Source: Candidatus Nanohaloarchaea archaeon (GTDB taxonomy: Archaea > Nanohalarchaeota > Nanosalinia > Nanosalinales > Nanosalinaceae). Taken from it: a stretch of DNA of 64,000 bases. Position numbers and translations under genes: made by a program. Under the pieces are notes generated by a model. The model was given only the letters and a program-made list of their open reading frames with translations, was not told the origin of the DNA and ran no database searches. Each line of letters opens with the position of its first letter. The first letter of the stretch is position 1. Shown piece after piece: positions 1 through 7,155 of this stretch. The stretch is from contig CP046106.1 in NCBI GenBank assembly GCA_013343275.1, positions 682,001 through 746,000 of the forward strand, in the 5' to 3' direction.

Positions 1-58
1 TCAGGCCTCCTCTCCCTTTCCCTTTTCCTTATTAATTCTGCTTTCTCAATGATTTACC

Positions 59-976
59 ATGAGCGATACCTTAACCTGTGAAGAATGTGGCCGAGAATTT
101 GATTCTGAAAGAGCTCTACATATACACCAGAGCCGGGCGCATAAAGAAGAGGAAGACTCAGACAACAGCTCTGAGGAAGAAGATACTGGAGAAGAAGAGG
201 GCCGGATGAAGGCAGTTTTCCAGTTCAACTCGAAGAAAACTCTATACGCAAGCTTTCTGATAGGTGTTCTCGTAGGAGGATTCCTTATCGGAGGTCTCAA
301 CGCATTGAACTCACAGGATATAGGCCTTCCTTCAGATAATAATGATTCAGGCTCTGATAGAATCCAGTTCTCTCCCAGCAACTTCTCCAACGACCCTACT
401 CTAGGCTCCGCAGACGCTCCGGTTAGAGTGGTCATGGTTACAGACTACGGATGTCCATGGTGCGCAGAATGGATGGGAGTCAACGCAATCCCAAGCAGAA
501 ATATCGATCAGACACAGACCTACCAGAGAATCAAAAACAACTACATAGACACCGGCAAAGTCAAGATGACGGTACTTGATTATCCTGCACATCCAAACGC
601 CTTAAAGATGCATAAAGCCGCAAACTGCGTATATGAACAGGATAAAAGCCTTTACGGGGATTTCAGCATAAAGCTATATGAGAGAAGGGAAGATTGGCTT
701 GGAGGAAGATCCGGCGCCGACAGACCTGTAGAAACGATTAGATCAATTTCACAGAATGTAGGGATCAACACTACTAGCGTACTGCAGTGTGTCAACAATA
801 CAGGAACTACAGAAATCCAGAACGATGTACAGCTAGTGTCCAGCAAGGTCAGTAAGATTGGAACACCGCTCTTCTTCATCGGAAACGAGGAGAACGGGTA
901 CGTTAAGATTAGCGGTGCGCAGACGTACAGTACCTTCAGCAAAATTATCGATCAGGAGCTTCAGAACTCAAACTGA
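59..976 (+). CDS. Membrane-anchored DsbA-like thiol oxidoreductase with N-terminal C2H2 zinc finger
   Basis: 305 aa in three parts. Residues 7-28 form a classic C2H2 zinc finger (C7-x2-C10-x12-H23-x4-H28). An acidic linker leads to one membrane helix at about 61-80. A thioredoxin/DsbA fold follows, with the redox motif CPWC at 132-135 preceded by VTDYG. The single helix places the zinc finger in the cytoplasm and the redox domain outside, where it would make or shuffle disulfides in exported proteins. The ATG at 59 is kept because it includes the complete finger; a shorter start (MKAVF, residue 50) would lose it. The next gene begins 2 bases after the stop, so they are probably co-transcribed. 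The DsbA family is clear; the role of the finger is unknown. Confidence 0.85.
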   Translation: MSDTLTCEECGREFDSERALHIHQSRAHKEEEDSDNSSEEEDTGEEEGRMKAVFQFNSKKTLYASFLIGVLVGGFLIGGLNALNSQDIGLPSDNNDSGSDRIQFSPSNFSNDPTLGSADAPVRVVMVTDYGCPWCAEWMGVNAIPSRNIDQTQTYQRIKNNYIDTGKVKMTVLDYPAHPNALKMHKAANCVYEQDKSLYGDFSIKLYERREDWLGGRSGADRPVETIRSISQNVGINTTSVLQCVNNTGTTEIQNDVQLVSSKVSKIGTPLFFIGNEENGYVKISGAQTYSTFSKIIDQELQNSN

Positions 977-977
977 G

Positions 978-1508
978 ATGACAGACGTAGCAGAACAACT
1001 GGAAAAGCTAGCGGGTATACTGAAAAGGCCCAGATATTTTTCCTTCTCTATTCTAATATCTCTCACAGCACTCACCGTCTACAGCCTTCTGAACAATTTC
1101 AGCGTTTTAAGCAGATACATTCTGGACGGAGATTTCTCCCTGGTGTTCGCACTAATACCTGCAATATCTATCAGGTACTTTGAAACACTTCCCAGCGCCG
1201 AAATACTGCTGGTAGTAACGATCTCTGCACTGGTGGGCCTCAACATTACACTCGCTATATTCCGGCTTCTTGAACTATCGGAGTTCGGTAGAGAAAACGC
1301 CACCTCTCTAACCGGGGCGGGAATCGCAACGCTGGCACCGGCATGTACTGCATGCGCTGGAGCAGTTGTAGGCCTGACAGGAATTTCCAGTGCTGTAGCT
1401 CTTATTCCGTTCTCAGGCTACATAATCAGAATACTGGCCATAATACTGCTCGCTGGCTCAACAGTCTATACTCTGAACCAGATCGGTCTAAAGGCCTGTA
1501 AAATCTAG
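978..1508 (+). CDS. Polytopic membrane protein with PACTACAG cysteine motif
   Basis: 176 aa. The frame is open further upstream, but the ATG at 978 lies 2 bases after the DsbA-like gene and avoids overlapping it, so it is preferred. There are about four or five hydrophobic segments after a short charged N-terminus. Near residue 115-125 the sequence PACTACAG gives a CxxC pair at the edge of a membrane helix. I do not recognise the family. Operon placement with a DsbA-like protein suggests it passes electrons to or from that protein, as VKOR or CcdA proteins do elsewhere, but no VKOR motif is evident. Its TAG stop shares a CTAG with the stop of the opposing map gene. Confidence 0.7.
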   Translation: MTDVAEQLEKLAGILKRPRYFSFSILISLTALTVYSLLNNFSVLSRYILDGDFSLVFALIPAISIRYFETLPSAEILLVVTISALVGLNITLAIFRLLELSEFGRENATSLTGAGIATLAPACTACAGAVVGLTGISSAVALIPFSGYIIRILAIILLAGSTVYTLNQIGLKACKI

Positions 1509-2398
1509 TTTCTGGTAGTGACGATATTCTCGCCGTCCTCGCCAGCACCTACGAGAACAGTGTGCTCGGCCTGTACAACAGTTCCTCCTTCAACCTCTTT
1601 CAGGACAGGATAGGAATGCACTATATCGGCCTGTACTAGCTTGTTCAGCGCCATCTTCTGTCGGGCCCCGAAATCATCGAACCACCGCGGGCTGAACGGT
1701 AGGCCCTGGAACTCCTTGATCTCTCCAAGAAGTTTTCTCTCATGACGACCTCTAACATTCCGATCAGTCTCCAGCTTGTAGATATTCCCTTGTTTTCCGT
1801 TCTTGATCTTTCCGGAGCCGTCGGTCAGGAAAGGCTCTATCGCAACAGCATCTCCTTCCTGGATAACATGGTCTGACCCGTTGTCCACGTTCGGGATAGA
1901 TACACCGGCGTGCTGAGTGTACTTGCCAAGGTAATGGCCTGTCAAGTTTCTGATAGCAGAGTACTCATCCGGAATCTGTCTCTGAACAAAAGCACCGAAC
2001 TCTCCAACAGTAACACCCGGCTCCAAGAATTCAAGGGCCTCTTCCAGAACCTCTTCAACTACTTCAATCATTTCCTCCTCGCTACCAGAAGGATTTACAG
2101 TAAGAGCAGTATCTGCGATGTATCCTTCAGAATGTGCGCCTATATCGATCTTCAATACATCGTTCTCCTTCAACTCTCTGTCCTCAGAGATGCCCGGAGA
2201 GTAGTGCGCGGCCTCTTCACCGATAGACAGGTTTACAGGAAATGCTGGTTCAAGGCCTTCATCTCTGATAAGTCCTTCAATCTCATCTGCAATAGTCTTG
2301 AGATTTGTTCCCGGGGTTGCTACTTCTCTTGCATGTTTCCTGGCCTTCTGGATTACTTCTCCAGCTCGGACATAGTTTTCGCGTTCTTCCTGATTCAT
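1505..2398 (-). CDS. map: Methionine aminopeptidase, type II
   Basis: 297 aa, the usual length of archaeal type II enzymes. It removes the initiator methionine from new proteins. The five metal ligands are visible: the two Asp of DIGAHSEGYIADTALTV, His in HAGVSIPN, Glu in AIEPFLTDG and Glu in VVQAEHTVLV near the C-terminus. The pita-bread fold accounts for nearly the whole length. It is followed on the same strand by nothing and converges on the upstream membrane-protein gene, sharing its stop region. The malic enzyme gene lies upstream on the same strand, 32 bases away, so the two may form an operon. Confidence 0.95.
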   Translation of the reverse strand: MNQEERENYVRAGEVIQKARKHAREVATPGTNLKTIADEIEGLIRDEGLEPAFPVNLSIGEEAAHYSPGISEDRELKENDVLKIDIGAHSEGYIADTALTVNPSGSEEEMIEVVEEVLEEALEFLEPGVTVGEFGAFVQRQIPDEYSAIRNLTGHYLGKYTQHAGVSIPNVDNGSDHVIQEGDAVAIEPFLTDGSGKIKNGKQGNIYKLETDRNVRGRHERKLLGEIKEFQGLPFSPRWFDDFGARQKMALNKLVQADIVHSYPVLKEVEGGTVVQAEHTVLVGAGEDGENIVTTRN

Positions 2399-2430
2399 AG
2401 AAATAGAAAAGGTAGAGAAAAGTGAAAAAC

Positions 2431-3588
2431 CTATTCTCTGGCAACCCCTGAGTTCTTCGCCGCCTCCGCAACTCGGTCAGCGATCTCCATAGCCAGCTCC
2501 TTGTCCAGAGTCTCCGGCACAATATTGTCCTTCTCCGGCTCGATAAACCCTCTTATAGCTTCAGAGGCCGCAATCTTCATCTCCTCATTTATATCCGAGG
2601 CCCGAACATCGAGCGCGCCCCTGAAAACCCCTGGGAAAGCCAGTGAGTTATTTACCTGATTCTCGAAGTCGGATCTGCCGGTAGCAGTAATGTAGGCACC
2701 GGCCTCTTTTGCCTTTCCAGGCTTGATCTCCGGCTCGGGATTGGCAAGTGCAAAGACGATCGGATCCTCAGCCATGGACTCAACCATCTCTTTTGATACA
2801 ATCCCTGGTGCTGAAAGGCCTATAAGCACGTCAGCGTCTTTCATAGCGTCTTCAAGATCTCCTTCCTCTTCAGAGGCCAGAGTTCTCTCCGCAAGATCGG
2901 CCTTGTAGCTGTTTTCGTCGTCCGTTCTCAGAATACCTGATGAGTCTACCGGCACGATCTTTCGGGCGCCGGCGTCGAGAAGGAAGTTCGCTACTGCAAT
3001 ACCTGAGGCTCCTGCCCCGCTGATAACTATCCTGGAGTTCTCCAGATCTCTCTCCGCCAGTTCCAGTGCATTCCGAAGAGCTGCACCTACTACTATAGCG
3101 GTTCCGTGCTGGTCATCGTGGAATACAGGAATATCCAGCGACTTCTTCAGGGCCTCCTCTACCTTGAAGCATCTCGGTGCCTTGATATCCTCAAGATTTA
3201 TCGCGCCGTAGGTAGGTTCGATGCGCTCAACGTGCTCAATTATCTCTTCGGCAGTATCAGTATCGATACATTCCGGAAACCCATCTACATCTCCAAACTT
3301 CTTCATCAAGTTAGCTTTACCCTCCATTACCGGCATCGCAGCCTCCGCACCTATATCGCCGAGACCCAGAACAGCTGAACCATCACTTACAACCGCAACT
3401 AGATTGCCTTTACTGGTATATTCGTAGGCCTTTTCCACCTCTTCCTCTATTTCCTTGCATGGCTCCGCAACTCCGGGAGTATATACCAGGCTGAGATCTT
3501 CCTTGCCTTCGATCTCTACAGAAGGTTCTACAGAAATTTTTCCAGGGTTCTTGCTGTGAAGTTCAAGAGCTTCTTTTCGATCAACCAT
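2431..3588 (-). CDS. Malic enzyme (malate to pyruvate, NAD(P)-dependent)
   Basis: 385 aa, the short bacterial/archaeal form without a phosphotransacetylase domain. It decarboxylates malate to pyruvate and CO2 with reduction of NAD(P). The N-terminal catalytic domain has SLVYTPGVAEPC and FHDDQHGTA; the NAD domain follows with GAGASGIAVANFL and GLSAPG. The start MVDRKEALELHSKNPGKI matches family N-termini. The product pyruvate is the substrate of the dehydrogenase encoded at 9.3-14.3 kb, so both may serve one fermentative route. Cofactor preference cannot be read with certainty. Confidence 0.93.
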   Translation of the reverse strand: MVDRKEALELHSKNPGKISVEPSVEIEGKEDLSLVYTPGVAEPCKEIEEEVEKAYEYTSKGNLVAVVSDGSAVLGLGDIGAEAAMPVMEGKANLMKKFGDVDGFPECIDTDTAEEIIEHVERIEPTYGAINLEDIKAPRCFKVEEALKKSLDIPVFHDDQHGTAIVVGAALRNALELAERDLENSRIVISGAGASGIAVANFLLDAGARKIVPVDSSGILRTDDENSYKADLAERTLASEEEGDLEDAMKDADVLIGLSAPGIVSKEMVESMAEDPIVFALANPEPEIKPGKAKEAGAYITATGRSDFENQVNNSLAFPGVFRGALDVRASDINEEMKIAASEAIRGFIEPEKDNIVPETLDKELAMEIADRVAEAAKNSGVARE

Positions 3589-3675
3589 GTAGATTACTTG
3601 GCAGTCAAATGACTAAAACAGTTTTCACTACTCCCCGCCATTAATCTTTAGAGATTCCTTCCTACAGAAATTCCT

Positions 3676-4446
3676 ATGGAAGACAAAAACAAGGAAGAAT
3701 CCACTAAAGAACATTTCAGAGAGGGTAAGAAACATCTGGAGAAGGGAACTCAGAAGGTAATGCAGGCCGGAATAGAGAAAGGGCGGGAGCAGACCAAGAA
3801 ACTTGACTATTACCGGCAGAACAGATCTGAGTTTATTGAAAACGTATCTCGGAGAATGGGCAACCCGAAAAAGCCGGCGGTATCCGGCCTTATCGTGGTT
3901 CTTCCCGTAGCAGTCGTTCTTCTTTTGGTCAACTGGCTTTTCAACAAGATCGGCCAGATTCCCGGCAACCAGTACTTCAATATCTCGAATATCTACTACC
4001 TCAATCAGACCTTCAAGCTGGCTATACTGCTGACTGTTGCAGCAGTTGTAGTAACCGGTGTAGGACGCCTAGTAAGGACGGAAAGAGGTTTTCAACTTGA
4101 GAAAATTCTAGACGAAATGTTCGACATGATACCTTTCATAGGCAGCGTATACAACATGACAAAAGTCACAACAGAGACTGTGATGGGCGGCGCCGAAGAC
4201 TTCTCAAGGCCTGTCAAAGTAGAGCACAGCGGATTCCGTCTGACAGGATTCAAAACCGGCAACCAGACCAAAGATGGTCGCGAAATAGTATTCATGCCTA
4301 CCGCGCCAAACATAACTTCAGGCCTTGTACTTGAGCTAGACGAAGAAAAAATAGAGGACGCCGATGAAACAGCCGAAGAGGCCTTAACAAGAATTCTATC
4401 AGCAGGTTTTGGAGAAGGAGGAAACTCCAGCTCGGAGGAGGAATAG
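3676..4446 (+). CDS. DUF502 family membrane protein
   Basis: 256 aa. A charged, probably helical N-terminus (1-70) precedes two membrane helices at about 72-95 and 112-132, then a conserved cytoplasmic or peripheral domain. Hallmarks of DUF502 are visible: the Gly/Pro-rich first helix, the IPFIGSVYNMTK segment after helix two, and REIVFMPTAPNITSGLVL. The C-terminus is acidic and serine-rich. The biochemical function of DUF502 is not known. The gene is divergent from malic enzyme across 87 bases. Confidence 0.85.
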   Translation: MEDKNKEESTKEHFREGKKHLEKGTQKVMQAGIEKGREQTKKLDYYRQNRSEFIENVSRRMGNPKKPAVSGLIVVLPVAVVLLLVNWLFNKIGQIPGNQYFNISNIYYLNQTFKLAILLTVAAVVVTGVGRLVRTERGFQLEKILDEMFDMIPFIGSVYNMTKVTTETVMGGAEDFSRPVKVEHSGFRLTGFKTGNQTKDGREIVFMPTAPNITSGLVLELDEEKIEDADETAEEALTRILSAGFGEGGNSSSEEE

Positions 4447-4561
4447 AAAACAGAATTAAACAAGTTAAAGCCTTTAAACACAGAAAGAGTAATTTAAATT
4501 GCCTCAGCTTAACGATTGTTAATAGACCAGTTTAAAACCTTCAGCAAGTTATTGAAGAAAC

Positions 4562-5401
4562 ATGAGAAAATACCTTGCACTGCTACTTGCCTTAACCCTG
4601 ACAACAGGAATAGCCTCAGCGCAACCCAGCGACACTGGAGCCGCACAGAGCAATATTTCTGCAGGCCTTACCCCTGCCAGTCCTCTCTACGGCATTGAGA
4701 TGTTTGCTGAGAACCTGGAGGTCAAGCTAGCAGGCCTGATAGGCGGCAGTGATATGAAGGCAAAAGCCATGGCAAACAATGCCGAGGAAAGGCTTGCTGA
4801 AGCTCAAGAGCTTATTGAGAAAAACAGAAGTAGTAAAGCTACACAGCTGATAGAGAGGTACTCACACACAATCAATGAATCAATTGAAATAGCTAGCAGA
4901 GGGCAAAATGAAGGACTTAAGCAGAGGATAAACAACATTTCCAGCAGAAACGTAGAGATGCTGAAGAAGGTTAAAGAGAAAGTACCTGCCCAGGCACAGG
5001 ATGCGATCCAGAAGGCTATAGAGCAATCTGAAGAACGGGCAAAAGCTGCAAGAAACCGGACAGGTAAACCTGAAGGAATAACCGGCAGAAATAGCTCAGT
5101 TCAGCCCCCTGAAGCGCCAGGCGAAGGCAAAGCTCCTAAAGTAAGTAGAAAAACTAAAAACCGATCCATAGATGAAATCCTGGGCGGAGAGAGCACCAGC
5201 AACAAATCCAGAAAACCCCCTCAGCCATCAGCTAATGAAAGCTCCGTAGATAAAATCGTGCCTAACCAGAATAGCAGCACCTCCGAACGCTCGAACACTA
5301 CCAGAGAAAATGCTGGCGACACCTCGCCAACAGAGAGCCTGAAAAATAATACGGAGCTCAACAAATCATCAGATACTAATTCTCTGAATGAGTTGAAGTA
5401 A
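4562..5401 (+). CDS. Exported DUF5667-like protein with low-complexity C-terminus
   Basis: 279 aa. A cleavable signal peptide ends near ASAQ at residue 20-21. The mature N-terminus has LTPASPLYGIEMFAENLEVKLAG, followed by helical AEERLAEAQELI-type sequence. This matches DUF5667, a helical domain of exported proteins in archaea and Actinobacteria. Residues after about 160 are rich in Ser, Asn, Pro, Lys and Glu and look disordered or wall-associated. It sits 2 bases before a membrane-anchored winged-helix gene. The function is unknown; a cell-surface role is inferred. Confidence 0.75.
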   Translation: MRKYLALLLALTLTTGIASAQPSDTGAAQSNISAGLTPASPLYGIEMFAENLEVKLAGLIGGSDMKAKAMANNAEERLAEAQELIEKNRSSKATQLIERYSHTINESIEIASRGQNEGLKQRINNISSRNVEMLKKVKEKVPAQAQDAIQKAIEQSEERAKAARNRTGKPEGITGRNSSVQPPEAPGEGKAPKVSRKTKNRSIDEILGGESTSNKSRKPPQPSANESSVDKIVPNQNSSTSERSNTTRENAGDTSPTESLKNNTELNKSSDTNSLNELK

Positions 5402-5403
5402 TT

Positions 5404-5790
5404 ATGGCCGTTCCATTCCCTGAAGCAGAGCTGGAAATACTAATATACATGCTTCTCGGAGCCTTTATCGCACTTACATTTGCCTCAGGCCTATACATCT
5501 GGAAACTGAGACAAGTCTTGGTCTCAGCCCAGGGAGATTCCTCTGAAGAAGAGGAAGATCTCCGTATCGATAATATAGGCCTCTCGCGCAGAGCTGAAGA
5601 AGTTCTTGACATGGTGATGGATGACCCAACCCTTCAGAGCGATCTCCCTGACGAAGTCGATGTCTCGAAGGCCACGATAAGTAATGCAGTATCTGAACTT
5701 TTCGAGAGAGATCTTGTTATCAAGAAGAAAAAGGCCAATACCTACCTGATTGAACCTAATTTTGAGGAGATCAGGAAACAGCAGCGTTAA
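5404..5790 (+). CDS. Membrane-anchored winged-helix DNA-binding protein
   Basis: 128 aa. One membrane helix at about 12-34 is followed by an acidic linker and a C-terminal winged-helix domain (about 60-125) containing DEVDVSKATISNAVSELFERDLV, a typical recognition-helix and wing layout. This architecture is common in archaeal regulators that sense membrane or envelope state. It starts 2 bases after the exported DUF5667-like gene, so it may regulate or respond to that protein. No ligand domain is present. Confidence 0.75.
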   Translation: MAVPFPEAELEILIYMLLGAFIALTFASGLYIWKLRQVLVSAQGDSSEEEEDLRIDNIGLSRRAEEVLDMVMDDPTLQSDLPDEVDVSKATISNAVSELFERDLVIKKKKANTYLIEPNFEEIRKQQR

Positions 5791-5798
5791 ACAATACT

Positions 5799-5861
5799 GA
5801 ACAGGTTTTCTCAATCATTAAACGGATTTAAACGGTTGCTGAACGGGTTTAAACCGCTGTT
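5799..5861. repeat. Three tandem 21-bp repeats upstream of a surface-protein gene
   Basis: Copies begin at 5799 (GAACAGGTTT), 5820 (AAACGGATTT) and 5841 (GAACGGGTTT), exactly 21 bases apart, about two helical turns. The second and third contain the palindromic core CGGNTTTAAACNG. They lie between the membrane-anchored winged-helix gene and the exported protein at 5915, with a possible TATA at 5873-5879. An array of regulator sites is the simplest reading. Confidence 0.55.
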
Positions 5862-5914
5862 TCTGGATACGCCATTTAAGGGTGGACCGAGTATGTCAGC
5901 TTGGTGAAAACAGA

Positions 5915-6769
5915 ATGAATTACTCAAACAAGTTTACCGCGCTCTTCCTGATCGCAGGAATGGCGCTCGGATTTGCTGCACCAGCAGCAGCACAGCCTTC
6001 ACAGGCCCAGTCCAGTTCAAATGTAGAAACAGATGCGCAAGCATCTGCACAGATAGGTATTACGCAGGCTATTTCCAACCTGCGAGACCAGGTCCAGGAA
6101 CTCACACAGCAGATAAATCAGCTGCAGCAGAGAGTTAATACCCTGGAAGCAAAAGTTAATGCTTCCGCAGAAGCTGCCGGACAGACAACAGCAACCGGCG
6201 AAGTAAACGCCAACGGCCATAGAGGTCCTCCAGAGCACGCACAGAACAACCAGAAAGACAACCTCGGAGCAAAGGTTTCAGCCGAGGCCCGTGCAGGAGA
6301 CCAGGCAGGAATCTTCGCAGCCATCAGCTCGTTCCTCTCAGACAGAGGCAACGATCAGGCTGCAGAATCTGTAGGAAACAACTCCTCAGATGACAGCAAA
6401 CAGCAGGAGGAAACAGAATCGACATCAGAGATTGAAGTCAATGTATCCGGAGAGATCGAAGCCGGAAACAACGTAACTGTAAAAGCAATGCAGGAAGGAG
6501 AGGCCGTAGCTAACGCAACAGTCAAAGTTAACGGCGAAGTAGCTGGCCAGACCAACGCAGATGGAGAAATCGTTGTAACAGTCCCAGAGGCCGACGAATT
6601 CGAAGTTGAAGTTGAGTCAGGCGACAGCGAAGGAGATTTTACATCAGAAATTACCGCGAGCGCTGAAGCAGGCGCAGAGACTGAAACAGAAACCAGCACT
6701 TCAGGAGGAAGTGCAGAGGCTTCAGCAGATGCAGAGATCTCAGGCGAAACCACCGTAGGCCTTAACTAA
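5915..6769 (+). CDS. Exported coiled-coil surface protein
   Basis: 284 aa. The ATG at 5915 starts a textbook signal peptide (MNYSNKFTALFLIAGMALGF) cleaved near AAAQ; an in-frame GTG at 5882 would add 11 residues and spoil it. Residues 40-80 form a heptad-like Gln-rich coiled coil. An Ala/Glu-rich region follows, and at about 180-230 a beta-sandwich-like segment with GEVAGQTNADGEIVVTVP, reminiscent of carboxypeptidase-regulatory-like or Big-type domains. The C-terminus is Glu/Thr/Ser/Ala-rich with no sorting signal or terminal helix. It is probably a secreted or cell-surface protein of unknown function. Confidence 0.75.
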   Translation: MNYSNKFTALFLIAGMALGFAAPAAAQPSQAQSSSNVETDAQASAQIGITQAISNLRDQVQELTQQINQLQQRVNTLEAKVNASAEAAGQTTATGEVNANGHRGPPEHAQNNQKDNLGAKVSAEARAGDQAGIFAAISSFLSDRGNDQAAESVGNNSSDDSKQQEETESTSEIEVNVSGEIEAGNNVTVKAMQEGEAVANATVKVNGEVAGQTNADGEIVVTVPEADEFEVEVESGDSEGDFTSEITASAEAGAETETETSTSGGSAEASADAEISGETTVGLN

Positions 6770-6800
6770 GGCCTCTTTCTTCCTTTAATTCTCTTTTTTC
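6758..6800 (+). terminator. Hairpin over the stop codon followed by a T-rich tract
   Basis: GGCCTTA at 6758-6764 and TAAGGCC at 6767-6773 are inverted repeats that include the stop codon. The bases that follow are T-rich (TCTTTCTTCC, then a run of six T at about 6795). This resembles an archaeal T-tract terminator; the hairpin contribution is uncertain. Confidence 0.45.
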
Positions 6801-6846
6801 CAGCTTTCTACCAAAGAAGATTTAGGCTTTAACCACGAAATATAGA

Positions 6847-7152
6847 ATGATGGAAGAAGAAAACCTGGAAGAAGAGATAAACGAGTTCTTCAACGAAAAC
6901 AATGATGGCCGTTACAGAGCCAGCGTAGATGTAGATTACAGTCAGCCGGAGGCTAGAATATATGTGGCCTTCGAAGATGGCTCCGAAAAACCAGGTATTG
7001 GCTCGTTTGTTGACGAAATCTTTGAAGATCTTGGTATCTCCAACCCAAGAATGGAGGCTGACTGGCATCCTGAAGAGAACAGATACGACATTACTCTGAA
7101 AGAAGATGTCGACGGACCTCTACAGAGCCAGACTCCGAAAACTTCAGTCTAA
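6847..7152 (+). CDS. Small acidic protein of unknown function
   Basis: 101 aa, very acidic (starts MMEEENLEEEINEFF), with alternating beta-like stretches such as YRASVDVDYSQPEARIYVAF. No membrane helix, cysteine or recognised motif is present. The ATG follows a TATA-like TTTAGGCTTTAA region by about 25 bases. It converges on the acyl-CoA synthetase gene with three bases between the stop codons. I do not recognise the family. Confidence 0.6.
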   Translation: MMEEENLEEEINEFFNENNDGRYRASVDVDYSQPEARIYVAFEDGSEKPGIGSFVDEIFEDLGISNPRMEADWHPEENRYDITLKEDVDGPLQSQTPKTSV

Positions 7153-7155
7153 AGT

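Noticed and set aside
858-977. Upstream extension of the 978-1508 gene
   Set aside because: It overlaps the DsbA-like gene in another frame and reads as low-complexity Ser/Arg sequence; the ATG at 978 is better.
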